Below, piece by piece: positions 1-8,318 of a stretch of DNA of 64,000 nucleotides (the first letter of the stretch is position 1; the number at the start of each line of letters is the position of its first letter). A program made the position numbers and the translations under genes. The stretch comes from Natronohydrobacter sp. Its GTDB lineage: Bacteria > Pseudomonadota > Alphaproteobacteria > Rhodobacterales > Rhodobacteraceae. The stretch is taken from NCBI GenBank assembly GCA_020832555.1, contig JAFIEM010000005.1, positions 1 to 64,000 on the forward strand, written 5' to 3'. The notes beneath the pieces were generated by a model, which was not told the origin of the DNA, ran no database searches, and saw only the letters and a program-made list of their open reading frames with translations.

Positions 1-577
1 TACCGGGCAGGATGATCGGCACCGTGACCCGCCAGAACACCCACCAGCCGTTTTCTCCCAGATCGGCGGCAGCCTCTTCCATCGCGGCGTCATAACCCTC
101 GAAGCGGGGCAGCAGCGTGGCAATGGCGAAGGGCAGGCAGATGATGATATGTCCCGCCGCGATGGTATAGAGCGACAGCGGAATGCTCAACCAGCTGACC
201 ATCAGCAGCAGCGCCACCCCGAAGATGATCGGTGGCACCACCAGCGGCAGCAGGATGAACCCAAGGATCGGGCCGCGTCCGGGGATGCGATAGCGCGCCA
301 GTGCCTTGGCGGCGAAGATCCCCAGCACGGTCGAGATGATGGCCACGGACACGGCCACCCGAACGCTGTTTTCCAGTGCCCTCAGCACGGCGGTGCGCTG
401 GAACAACTCGCCATACCAACGCAGGGTGAATTCCTCGATCGGAAAGCGGATATACAGCCCGCCACTGAACGAGAACAGCGGGATGAACAGGATCGGCACA
501 TAGAGCATGGCCATGAACAGACCCGCATAGACCTGCAAGGCGCGGTTGGGTTTGTGGAATTCGAACCGCTTGCTCAT
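1..577 (-). CDS. ABC transporter permease, polyamine type (3' end outside window)
   Basis: Inner-membrane permease of a spermidine/putrescine-type ABC importer (PotC/YdcV family). The visible part starts MSKRFEFHKPNRAL and has a first membrane segment, a periplasmic loop, further hydrophobic segments and an EAA-type loop (EEAAADLGENGWWVFW) that would contact the ATPase. The C-terminus lies beyond position 1. Its ATG overlaps the stop of the preceding permease gene (ATGA), so the two are translationally coupled. The ATPase gene is not in the window and may follow to the left. The exact polyamine substrate cannot be read from sequence. Confidence 0.88.
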   Translation of the reverse strand, partial: MSKRFEFHKPNRALQVYAGLFMAMLYVPILFIPLFSFSGGLYIRFPIEEFTLRWYGELFQRTAVLRALENSVRVAVSVAIISTVLGIFAAKALARYRIPGRGPILGFILLPLVVPPIIFGVALLLMVSWLSIPLSLYTIAAGHIIICLPFAIATLLPRFEGYDAAMEEAAADLGENGWWVFWRVTVPIILPG

Positions 578-1500
578 CGCGCCCACCTCCGCAGTCCATA
601 CATCAGGGCAAGGAACATCAGCCCGACCAGCGTGATGGCGACAATCATGGTGATGGCCAGTGCAGCCCCCATCGGCCAGTTGTTCACGGTCCCGAACTGA
701 AGCTGGATCAGGTTCCCGATCATCGCCGCATCCGGCCCGCCGACCAGCGCGGGCGTCACATAATCGCCCACGGTCGGAATGAACATCAGGAAGGTGCCAG
801 CGATCACGCCGGGCATGGACAGCGGCAGCACCACGCGGAAAAACCGCATCAGCGGGGGTTCCCCCAGATCGGCCGAGGCTTCGAGCACGGATTTGTCGAT
901 CTTTTCCAGCGACACATAGATCGGCAGAAAGGCGAAGGCTGCCCAGGCATGGGCCAGCGTGATGATGACGGCTGTCCTGCTGTAGAGCAGGAATTGCAGC
1001 GGCTCTCCGATCAGTCCCAGTTCCATCAGACCCGAATTGATCACCCCTTCATAGCCAAGGATCACCCGCCACGCGAACACCCGCAACAGATAGCTGGTCC
1101 AGAACGGCAGGGTTATGATGATCAGCCAGATCAGCTTGTTGCTACGGACATGGAAGGCCAGAAAATAGGCCATTGGATAGGCAAGAACCACAGTGACAAA
1201 GGTTGCCGCTACCGCCATTCCGAGCGAACGCAACAGCAGCGTCGTATAGAGTGGCTCTGTCAGGATGGCGGTGAAATTGCGCAGCGACCAGTCATCCGCA
1301 TAGTCAAAGCCGATCTGCGTCCACAGACTCATCGCGCCCATGAACAGGAAGGGCACGGCAACCGTGACCCCGAGGATCACCAGTGCAGGCGTCAGCAGCA
1401 GAAGTCCGCGCAGGCTTTCATGCCGCATCAGCACTCCACGCAGCCCCCGCCGGAGGGGCATCCGGGCAGCGCTTGCACTGTCTTGCAACGTCGCGACCAC
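574..1500 (-). CDS. ABC transporter permease, polyamine type
   Basis: Second permease (PotB/YdcU family, 308 aa) of the same importer. A hydrophobic first helix near residues 33-55 is followed by further membrane segments, and an EAA loop (EASADLGEPPLMRFFRVVLP) sits around residues 205-225. The start is a GTG with an AAAGG-like ribosome site 8 nt upstream. The gene lies 57 bp after the binding-protein gene and overlaps the next permease by 4 bp, so it belongs to one operon with the oxidase, binding protein and second permease. The family transports spermidine, putrescine or related amines; the specific ligand is inferred only from the neighbouring amine oxidase. Confidence 0.9.
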   Translation of the reverse strand: MVATLQDSASAARMPLRRGLRGVLMRHESLRGLLLLTPALVILGVTVAVPFLFMGAMSLWTQIGFDYADDWSLRNFTAILTEPLYTTLLLRSLGMAVAATFVTVVLAYPMAYFLAFHVRSNKLIWLIIITLPFWTSYLLRVFAWRVILGYEGVINSGLMELGLIGEPLQFLLYSRTAVIITLAHAWAAFAFLPIYVSLEKIDKSVLEASADLGEPPLMRFFRVVLPLSMPGVIAGTFLMFIPTVGDYVTPALVGGPDAAMIGNLIQLQFGTVNNWPMGAALAITMIVAITLVGLMFLALMYGLRRWAR

Positions 1501-1556
1501 GCTCTCAACCTTTCGTCCGTGCCTGTGCGGACAGTCCGTCAGTCAAAGGACTCATA

Positions 1557-2684
1557 TCAGAACCCGGCCTTGATCTGCTCGTAAAGCGTGTTCATGCGCG
1601 CATTCCATTCCGCGGACTGGGGAATGCTGCGATGGCCCGCATCCAGAATATCCGCCGGGTCACGCGAAAGGGTCAGTGCCGCCAGATCCTCATCATCGAA
1701 CAGGTCCAGCACGCGGGCATTGCTATGACCATAGCCATAATCCCCGGTCAGGAATTCCCCGGCAGAGACACTCAGCAATGCATCAAGCACATCATAGGCA
1801 CTGTCGGGGTTTGGAGCGTCGCGTGTCATCATGAAGCCGCAAACCCATGTCAGCGCACCTTCCCTGGGCTGGGCAAACCGCACTGGCACCTCTTCGAAGG
1901 TCAGCTCCACCGCCGAGCTGTTCCAGGTCATCGCCGCAACCATTTCGCCCGAAGCCAGCGCCTGATTGAGCGAGGTGGTGTCATCGGTATAGGTGCGCAC
2001 CAGCGGGCGCTGTGCGCGCAGGACTGCCGCAATGGCCTCGAAAGCTTCGTCGGTGTCGATCTGATCGAAAGGCACACCCGCCTTGATTGCAGCACACCAC
2101 CACGCGTCATCGCCCGTGGCCAGCATGCCGATCCGCCCGGCATAGCGTTCGTCCCACAGGATATCCCAGCTTTCCTCACCCTCCAGATCATAGAGATCGG
2201 TGCGATAGGTGATCGAGGTCTGCCCCCAGTCAAACGGCACCTGCCACACCCCGCCATCCGCGTCCTCAAGGTTATGCGGCTCCTGATACAGGTCTGGGAT
2301 CACATCCGCCCAGTTCGACAGCCGCGAGGTGTCGATCGGCTGAAACAGACCCGTCGAGCGCCAGCGCGGAATATCGCCCATGCAGGGATGGATCAGATCC
2401 GCGGCAAAGCCCGACCGCAACCGGGTCAGCCCGTCTTCAGGCGCACCAAAGATCGCAAAATCCGGCAACTCACCATGCTTTTCAACATAGTCCTGATAAA
2501 GTTCCGGCACATCGAAACCACCCCATGTAAAGACCGTGGCATGACCCGTGCCCGATGCGCGCGCGCGCTGTGGCGCGACCTGACTGATCACCGGAACAAT
2601 CCCAACCGCCAGAAGTGATTGCGTAAACGCCCTGCGGCTGAGAGTGCCCCGCTTCGCAGCCGAGATCATGGAGGGAATTTTCAT
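1557..2684 (-). CDS. Periplasmic polyamine-binding protein with Tat-type signal
   Basis: Extracytoplasmic solute-binding protein (PotD/PotF-like, about 375 aa) that would deliver polyamines to the two downstream permeases. The N-terminus has a twin-arginine signal (LSRRAFTQSLLAVG followed by a hydrophobic stretch ending near RARA-S), suggesting export in folded form. FTWGGFDVPELYQDY at the start of the mature protein and the aromatic/acidic residues in WQVPFDWGQTSITY resemble the family ligand pocket. The chosen ATG has an AGAGGAG ribosome site; an in-frame extension upstream lacks one. It follows the oxidase gene by 76 bp in the same direction. Confidence 0.88.
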   Translation of the reverse strand: MKIPSMISAAKRGTLSRRAFTQSLLAVGIVPVISQVAPQRARASGTGHATVFTWGGFDVPELYQDYVEKHGELPDFAIFGAPEDGLTRLRSGFAADLIHPCMGDIPRWRSTGLFQPIDTSRLSNWADVIPDLYQEPHNLEDADGGVWQVPFDWGQTSITYRTDLYDLEGEESWDILWDERYAGRIGMLATGDDAWWCAAIKAGVPFDQIDTDEAFEAIAAVLRAQRPLVRTYTDDTTSLNQALASGEMVAAMTWNSSAVELTFEEVPVRFAQPREGALTWVCGFMMTRDAPNPDSAYDVLDALLSVSAGEFLTGDYGYGHSNARVLDLFDDEDLAALTLSRDPADILDAGHRSIPQSAEWNARMNTLYEQIKAGF

Positions 2685-2760
2685 GGCAAGTGCTCCTCTG
2701 TCAGGATGATGGGATTCCCGGCGCGCGCCTCTTGCGGGCGGCTTCTGCCGGTCGGATCGG

Positions 2761-4128
2761 TCAGATTTTCCTCTCGATCGGATCTTGAGCGATGACGGGC
2801 CGGGACAGCGCAGCGGCACGGCGCTTCGCATGCTGTCGTCGGAGTTTCACGATGTCCTTTGCCGCCGATTGCCCGGACAGGATCGCGCCATGCGCGGTGC
2901 CGAAATACCTTGGCGATGCAGCTTCGCCCGCAAAAACCAGCGCACCGTCCCAATCGGTTCCGGCCAGTTTTTCGCGAGTGCGCCCGCGGGTTCCCACGCC
3001 ATTGTAGGAATAGCTTCCAAAGGCAAGCCTGTCCTGCCCCCAGCGCGTGATCTGCGCGCCAACCGGCGCCGGAAAATCCGACCCGAACATCCCGCGCAAG
3101 GCCGCCGTGGCCGCCGCAACGGTCTCGCGGTCGTCGAGCTTTTCGATCTCCCGCGCCTCGGGTCCGGCATTGAACCCGATCAACACTGGCAACCCGGCAC
3201 ATTGCGCCAGACTGGTCCATTCTGCCCAGACACCTTCCTGCGGGCTGAACCATTGCAGCCAGTCCACATCATCCGGCCAGGCGATCCGGTCGAAACGCAG
3301 CACGCATTTGTTCAACAACCCCATCTGCAGCGTCTTGATCGCCTTCTGGCGCTTCTTGTTCAACGGCGCGCCGAAACGGATCACGCCTTGCTGCAACACC
3401 CCCAGCGGCACGGTCACAACGACATGATCGGCCTGTATCGCGGTCCCGTCCGTCAGATGCACCAGCGCCCCGGCCCCAGCGGGTGAAATCGCCTGCACCT
3501 CGGCCCCCAGCGTGATGTCCAGCCCCTGCGCCATTGTCGGTATGATCTGGTCAAATCCACCCGGAAACAGCACATCTTCGCCGGGATAATCCTTGTCATC
3601 GTCAAAATACCAGGTCGAGACTTTGGACCAGTCCGCACCATATTCATGCTCGACCGAAGTATTGATCCATTTCCTGAGCAACCGCCGCTGATCCACATCC
3701 CCTTGCGCCCAATATGAGGATGCACGCACCGCCTGCGCCAGCGACATGTCGCGATCCGCATCATCCACCTGGTCACGGATCTGCTCAAGTGCCGCATCCA
3801 CCTCGTCCAGCGCCGACATCAGATGCAGCTTGCGGCCATCCTCGGACAACCAGATTGCACTGTCATAGCGTGTGGCCACGCGCGCGGCACCGACCTTGTT
3901 GGCGAGAACCGTGACGGGATTGTTTTTCGCCCCATGCACCCAGGTCGCGCCCAGATCCATCGGCAAATCGGGCCATTGTCGCGATGTCCAGACACGCCCT
4001 CCGACGCGTTGACTTGCCTCCAGCACGCGGACACGCAGCCCTGCCGACATCAACGCTCCGGCCGCAGCAAGGCCCGCAAGCCCCGCACCGACGACAAGCA
4101 CTTCTACCCTATCTGATCGCTCACGCAT
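2761..4128 (-). CDS. Flavin amine oxidase, probable polyamine oxidase
   Basis: FAD-dependent amine oxidase (455 aa) of the monoamine/polyamine oxidase superfamily, which oxidises amines to aldehyde or imine with H2O2 release. The N-terminal dinucleotide fold [15 protein letters not shown], the arginine-rich motif QRVGGRVWT and the C-terminal FAD-contacting motif [21 protein letters not shown] are all present; an ERKI tail ends the protein. No signal peptide is seen, so it is probably cytoplasmic. As first gene of the transporter operon it suggests coupled uptake and catabolism of polyamines. Substrate preference (spermidine, putrescine, other amines) is inferred from context. Confidence 0.85.
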   Translation of the reverse strand: MRERSDRVEVLVVGAGLAGLAAAGALMSAGLRVRVLEASQRVGGRVWTSRQWPDLPMDLGATWVHGAKNNPVTVLANKVGAARVATRYDSAIWLSEDGRKLHLMSALDEVDAALEQIRDQVDDADRDMSLAQAVRASSYWAQGDVDQRRLLRKWINTSVEHEYGADWSKVSTWYFDDDKDYPGEDVLFPGGFDQIIPTMAQGLDITLGAEVQAISPAGAGALVHLTDGTAIQADHVVVTVPLGVLQQGVIRFGAPLNKKRQKAIKTLQMGLLNKCVLRFDRIAWPDDVDWLQWFSPQEGVWAEWTSLAQCAGLPVLIGFNAGPEAREIEKLDDRETVAAATAALRGMFGSDFPAPVGAQITRWGQDRLAFGSYSYNGVGTRGRTREKLAGTDWDGALVFAGEAASPRYFGTAHGAILSGQSAAKDIVKLRRQHAKRRAAALSRPVIAQDPIERKI

Positions 4129-4201
4129 TTAACTGGTTCTCTACCCTATTCATACGGATGGCGGATGCCATGCCCTGCACTCCGCCCGATTTCGGGCAAT
4201 G

Positions 4202-4873
4202 TCAGAAAGAATAGGACAGACCCAGAACGACATTGCTGCTTTTCACCGGAGAGTTGGAATTATGGAAATCCAGACTCGCCGTCACGGAGTCGGTGAAATA
4301 GTAGTCTATCCCGACATTTGCATAAGTGACCCGCGTATCGAACAAGCCGGACTTGTTGCGCCCCACCAGGGCGCGCAACCCGATCTGCTCCGTCGGATAG
4401 ACCGCCATTGTGGCACGGAAATTGGTATTGCCGGACTGCGGATCCCATGTCGCGCGACCGCCGATTTCAAACTGGTCGGTGAGATAGGAACTCACACCAA
4501 GATAGAAATTGCCGCAGCATTCGCCGGTGTCATACCAGTAGCGCTCATATCCGACATCCAGCGCGATCCCGTTCTCGAACTCGTACTCCCAACCCAGAAA
4601 CAGACCCAACTCGACCCGTTCCGCGTCAGGATACGGTCCGAATGGCCCCCTGAAATCGACATTCGACAGGAAAATACCCACATAAAAGCCGTCCGGCACA
4701 TAGGCAAACCCCGTGAATTGCAACGCCGGACGACCGCTTGATTGCGTCTCACCCGATGCGATGTAGTCGGAAACGATTTCGAGACTGCCCCCGAAGCCAA
4801 TCTCCTGCGCTTGCGCAACGCCCCCTGCAAGGCCAAGCGACATCACCCCTGCGCGTATCATTCCCTTTGCCAT
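4202..4873 (-). CDS. TorF-family putative outer-membrane porin
   Basis: Small outer-membrane beta-barrel protein (about 223 aa) like the TorF/Gcw_chp putative porins. A signal peptide (MAKGMIRAGVMSLGLAGGVAQAQ) precedes alternating beta strands, with the family hallmark EIVSDYIASGETQSSGRPALQ and a C-terminal strand ending LGLSYSF with terminal Phe, as expected for barrel assembly. The start at the MAKG codon is preferred because it begins directly at the signal peptide and has a GAGGGAC ribosome site; an upstream in-frame ATG would add a non-signal extension overlapping the operator. It lies 73 bp before the amine-oxidase gene on the same strand and could share its transcript. Confidence 0.8.
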   Translation of the reverse strand: MAKGMIRAGVMSLGLAGGVAQAQEIGFGGSLEIVSDYIASGETQSSGRPALQFTGFAYVPDGFYVGIFLSNVDFRGPFGPYPDAERVELGLFLGWEYEFENGIALDVGYERYWYDTGECCGNFYLGVSSYLTDQFEIGGRATWDPQSGNTNFRATMAVYPTEQIGLRALVGRNKSGLFDTRVTYANVGIDYYFTDSVTASLDFHNSNSPVKSSNVVLGLSYSF

Positions 4874-4902
4874 TTCCCTGTCCCTCACGCTCGCTTCATT
4901 TA

Positions 4903-4922
4903 CTGAATGTTCATTCATTCAG
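4903..4922 (-). promoter_or_regulatory. TetR-type operator and possible promoter of the porin gene
   Basis: A perfect inverted repeat with 7-bp arms CTGAATG and CATTCAG separated by 6 bp lies 30-50 bp upstream of the porin start. Its form (TGAATG...CATTCA) is typical of operators bound by TetR/AcrR repressors. A TTGACT at 4945-4940 with a weak CTGAAT 17 bp downstream could be a sigma70 promoter whose -10 overlaps the operator, which would fit repression. No tetR gene is in the window. Confidence 0.5.
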
Positions 4923-5755
4923 AATGAAGAACTGCCCTGAGTCAATGATAATCTGAAAATTCGCAGGAAAACTTGCCGATTGCGCATCATTTGCGCAATC
5001 CGCCAGTGTCTGCTGTGCTCATGTCCCGGCACTCTGCCCGACACCATCTGTGCAATTCGCCGCCAGACGACTGCAGGTCATGCGGCGTCTTTCCGGACAC
5101 CCCGCGCGATCACCAGCAAGACCCCGATCACATTCATGGGGCAGTTTCGCCCCGCGTTCTTGCGCGTAAGGGCTCTCAGAATTCTTCCGCAACCATCAGC
5201 GCGGAAGCGGTCAAAGCAGAAATCCGCCACCTATCTGATTTATATTGAATTAGTGACAAAAATTGAGGGGGCAGAGACAGTGAAACGCGAAGCAACGCTT
5301 CGATAGGTTTCCCTGCCGCCCATAGACTTGCAGCATCGCAGAAACCACCGTGGACGCTCCGCGCGGCAAAGCTCCGGGCGTCGATCATTCGCGCGGTCGT
5401 TGGCTTGTCCCGCATACCATAGGTGAGGGGCAACAAAGCTCATCCGATCGGAATGTTCAGGAATGATGCAGGCAACTGCCTCACGCTTGCATCGAAATCG
5501 CCCGGCGTGATCATCCTCTGTCACGTTGCGACCAAGGTGATTTCGCGATTTTCGTCCTTTCAACGCCTGGCGGAAACTCTGCGCACATACGCGTGCCTGT
5601 CACATTATCGGACCCGTTAACTTCAACGGGGCCTTCCATGTCGCTGAATATTGAACCAGAGACTCTCAGGTAAATCCGGGACGGTTCACTGTCATCCCTG
5701 CTGCCGACATGGTCGGCGGCATGCCCTGAGCAGAGTCCGCCCACTCGATATCGCC
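4923..5755. other. Gene-poor stretch between porin and CtrA-like regulator
   Basis: About 830 bp with no convincing protein-coding gene on either strand. The open frames here are short, lack ribosome sites and show no recognisable domains. The only clear structure is the hairpin at 4978-5000. A weak resemblance to a decayed transposase is discussed under rejected items. The stretch marks the left border of the flagellar island and could be a scar of insertion or an untranslated region. Confidence 0.5.
4978..5000. repeat. Perfect hairpin, 9-bp arms
   Basis: GATTGCGCA at 4978-4986 and TGCGCAATC at 4992-5000 are perfect reverse complements around a 5-nt loop (TCATT). No T-run follows on either strand, so it is not a standard intrinsic terminator. 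A protein-binding palindrome or RNA stem is possible. Confidence 0.6.
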
Positions 5756-6427
5756 TTACATCCGGAAAGAATATCCGACCCCGTAAACGGTTCCGATCGG
5801 CGACACGCCATTCAGGGCGTCTGACAGCTTCTTTCTGAGCTTGCAGACGAAAACATCAATGATCTTTGAATTTGGTTCATCAATGCCCCCATAGAGCAAA
5901 CTCAGAATCATGTCCTTGCTGAGCGTACGGCCAGAGCGCAGGATCAACGCTTCGAGCAACTCGTATTCCTTGCGTGTCAGGTTGAGCGGAATTCCGTTGG
6001 CATAGGCGAGCTTCTGTTCGAGGTTCAGCGCCAACGGGCCATGTTCAATACAGGTTGAAACATATCCATTTGTCCGCCGGACCACGACCAGAATTCTGGC
6101 AGCCAGTTCTTCCACCTTGAAGGGCTTGGTCACATAGTCATCAGCACCCGCACGCAGTGCGGCAACTTTGCTCTCGGTATCCAGATCGCCCGACAGAACG
6201 ACGAATGGCGTCCTGATCTCCTTTGCGCGCGCAGCAGACAGCACATCGAGCCCGGACTCACCCCGCAAGCGCAAATCAAGGACAACAGCATCATATGCGA
6301 AAACTTCCAGATTCTCGAGTGCTTCCGCCTTTGTGTGGACGGTCGTAACCTGAAAGTCCTTTTTCACGAGCAGCGCCGAAATCATTTGCGCCATCAATTT
6401 GTCATCTTCCACAAGAAGCAGTCTCAT
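5756..6427 (-). CDS. CtrA-like OmpR-family response regulator
   Basis: Two-component response regulator (223 aa): receiver domain with MRLLLVEDD acidic pocket, phospho-acceptor Asp at about residue 51 (AVVLDLRL) and Lys in VTKPF, then an OmpR winged helix. The DNA-binding half is very CtrA-like (RKEYELLEAL, KDMILSLLYGGIDEP, KIIDVFVCKLRKKL), yet the receiver diverges from true CtrA, so this is probably a paralogue rather than the cell-cycle master regulator. ATG codons at 6427 and 6430 are alternatives. The gene is divergent from fliS across a 230-bp region that carries the AAGTATGTAT inverted pair. CtrA controls the Fla2 system in R. sphaeroides; a link to this cluster is inference. Confidence 0.85.
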   Translation of the reverse strand: MRLLLVEDDKLMAQMISALLVKKDFQVTTVHTKAEALENLEVFAYDAVVLDLRLRGESGLDVLSAARAKEIRTPFVVLSGDLDTESKVAALRAGADDYVTKPFKVEELAARILVVVRRTNGYVSTCIEHGPLALNLEQKLAYANGIPLNLTRKEYELLEALILRSGRTLSKDMILSLLYGGIDEPNSKIIDVFVCKLRKKLSDALNGVSPIGTVYGVGYSFRM

Positions 6428-6460
6428 CATATCCATCCACACTGAAGTTCATCTTGGATT

Positions 6461-6538
6461 AAGTATGTATTCTCGCTGATCCTTGTTCAAACCGGCAATA
6501 GCATACAGAAACACGCCATAGTGCTATCATACATACTT
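6461..6538. repeat. Inverted pair of AAGTATGTAT motifs between CtrA-like regulator and fliS
   Basis: AAGTATGTAT at 6461-6470 and its exact reverse complement ATACATACTT at 6529-6538 flank 58 bp of AT-richer sequence in the divergent regulator/fliS region. The same 10-11-mer recurs at 28587-28597, so it looks like a binding site for a specific regulator. Identity of the protein is unknown. Confidence 0.55.
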
Positions 6539-6656
6539 TCGGATGCGTTCTGCGCGATACCGCCACGCTGTGCAGGTTTTCCCTGACGGCCTGTATACTT
6601 TTCTTGCTGCCGTCCGTTCTGGCTATTCAGAAGTGACAAAACCACAAGGACGCGTC

Positions 6657-7082
6657 ATGAATCTCAATGTCGCAAGACAGCACTACCGTCGCATTGGCCA
6701 GTCGGAGCCAAACATTCCGGACGATGCACATGCATTGATCGTTATGGTGATGTCAGAGTTGCACGGCGCACTCGAACGGCTGCAGATCGCAGGCAAGAAG
6801 GGCACGCCGCTTCCGCCGGATGCGATGGTCAAGGCCATGTCGGCGCTCTATGTCTTGCAAAGCAGCCTCGACATGGACAGCAAACAAGATATCGCGGTTC
6901 CGCTGTTTCAGGTTTATGAATATTGCCGCCAACAGGTCATGGCTGGATTCCGCAAGGAACCCGGACATGCCGAAGGACTTGAGAAAGCGCGCGGCTTCAT
7001 CGCCAGCCTGAAAGATGCCTGGATCGGGATGGAACGACAGGCGAGACCTAGCCCAGATAGTCAAACAGTGACCGTCCGGTGA
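6657..7082 (+). CDS. fliS: Flagellin export chaperone FliS
   Basis: Cytosolic chaperone (141 aa) that binds the C-terminus of flagellin and prevents premature polymerisation before export. FliS character is seen in HALIVMVMSELHGALERL near residues 23-40, the helix with LQSSLDMD around residues 68-75 and the C-terminal AWIGM helix. The ATG at 6657 has an AAGGA ribosome site 6 nt upstream; the upstream in-frame extension lacks one. It is convergent with flgL, overlapping its 3' end by 35 bp, and is separated from fliD and fliC by some 40 kb, unlike the usual fliD-fliS pairing. No clear sigma28 or sigma54 promoter was found upstream. Confidence 0.88.
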   Translation: MNLNVARQHYRRIGQSEPNIPDDAHALIVMVMSELHGALERLQIAGKKGTPLPPDAMVKAMSALYVLQSSLDMDSKQDIAVPLFQVYEYCRQQVMAGFRKEPGHAEGLEKARGFIASLKDAWIGMERQARPSPDSQTVTVR

Positions 7083-8307
7083 TCTTGATGAAACTCTGCT
7101 GCCCTGCCTGCTGGTTCAGCAGCAGGGTCTGCAGCCGAGTGATGGTTTCCGCCACATTCACGTCCTGCAATCGCGAAACAGCCTGATCGAGAGCCAGGCG
7201 CGTTTCGGCCAGACGTTCGAGCCGGTTTTCCACCGCGCGCGCCAATGCTCCGGTTGCTGCGCGCATCTCCGCCAGATGCTCGACCTTTCCGGAACTGCGC
7301 GCGATCAGCGTCTGGCTGGACATATGGGCTGGCCGCAACGCTTGCGCAGTGCCTGCCGGATGCTCCGTGGTCTGGAGTTGCGAAAGCCGCAACAAGGGCT
7401 GAGGGACAGGTCCATCTGCGGGGCTATCCGCGGGGCCTTGCTGGTCGGACAGCGCTATCGGACCGCTCGCGCGCAGATGGATGCCGCTCCCATCGGACGG
7501 CAAGAACGCCTCAATGCCGGTCTGGGCGCTCGCCGCATTGATTGCCGCGACCTGATCGGCTTGCATGTCGCTTCCCAGCATCAACGACACCTGCGCCGAG
7601 CCGAGCGGTCCCTTCAGCGTCAAGGTAATCTTGCCTTCCGGTTTCTCGGCAAGATCAAGCTGTGCGCGCCCAACGGCTTGCACAGTGTCTCTTGCGGAAA
7701 TCATAGGCTCGGAGAGGCTGGACACAATATCATCCAGCAGCGCAAAGACGCTCTCGCGGTCCTCGCCAAAAACCTGCGCACCGGTCAGACCGGTTTCCAG
7801 CCGAGTGCTGCGCCCCATCTGCACTGCGGGGGCAGTCGCGTCGCCCTGATAGGCAACGCCCTGCGCAGCTGCAACGAAGGCTGGACCCGGTGATGTACCC
7901 GAGAACAACGGACGACCCTGTTGATCTGAACTGTTGGCTGCCGCGAGCAACGTGTTGCGCAAGGTCTCTGCCTTGACGCGCAGCGCCATATGCGCTTCGC
8001 TGGTCAGAGTGTCGTTTCCCGCCTGCAACGTGATCAGATATAGTTCTCGCACTCCCTCGGACACTTCGGCCAGCGCGGCATCCGAGAACGCCAATCGATC
8101 CGCCACAATGCGCCCGATCTGCGTCTGCGTTGCAAGATCAGACGACACGTCGCGCAGGGCGGACAATTCCATTGCGCGGGCCGGGTCGGATGACACGCGC
8201 GGGTCATTTACGCCGCTCGAAAGCTGCTGCTGAAGCTGCGCGATGTCTTGGTCCTGACGGGTGAAACCGCGAATGGCCTGTTGGACGAATAGAGCGTCGG
8301 AAATCAT
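7048..8307 (-). CDS. flgL: Hook-filament junction protein FlgL (HAP3)
   Basis: Extracellular junction protein (419 aa) between hook and filament, exported by the flagellar type III system. The flagellin-like N-terminus (QLQQQLSSGVNDPRVSSDPARAMEL) and C-terminal heptad region (ALDQAVSRLQDVNVAETITRLQ, ending in RSLFDYLG) form the expected coiled-coil ends around a variable centre. It is the last gene of flgBCDEFGHIJKL and starts 11 bp after flgK with a GGAG ribosome site. Its 3' end overlaps that of fliS on the opposite strand. Confidence 0.93.
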   Translation of the reverse strand: MISDALFVQQAIRGFTRQDQDIAQLQQQLSSGVNDPRVSSDPARAMELSALRDVSSDLATQTQIGRIVADRLAFSDAALAEVSEGVRELYLITLQAGNDTLTSEAHMALRVKAETLRNTLLAAANSSDQQGRPLFSGTSPGPAFVAAAQGVAYQGDATAPAVQMGRSTRLETGLTGAQVFGEDRESVFALLDDIVSSLSEPMISARDTVQAVGRAQLDLAEKPEGKITLTLKGPLGSAQVSLMLGSDMQADQVAAINAASAQTGIEAFLPSDGSGIHLRASGPIALSDQQGPADSPADGPVPQPLLRLSQLQTTEHPAGTAQALRPAHMSSQTLIARSSGKVEHLAEMRAATGALARAVENRLERLAETRLALDQAVSRLQDVNVAETITRLQTLLLNQQAGQQSFIKITGRSLFDYLG

Positions 8308-8318
8308 CTGTGTCTCCG

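Noticed and set aside
5240-5440. Possible decayed IS630-type transposase N-terminus on the minus strand (frames reading DARSFAARSVHGGF and GRETYRSVASRFTVS).
   Set aside because: Only a short helix-turn-helix-like resemblance spread over two frames; no downstream catalytic DDE part, no terminal repeats or target duplication seen.
5511-5744. Short minus-strand open frame (77 codons) right after the CtrA-like gene.
   Set aside because: No ribosome site, no family resemblance, composition like non-coding sequence.
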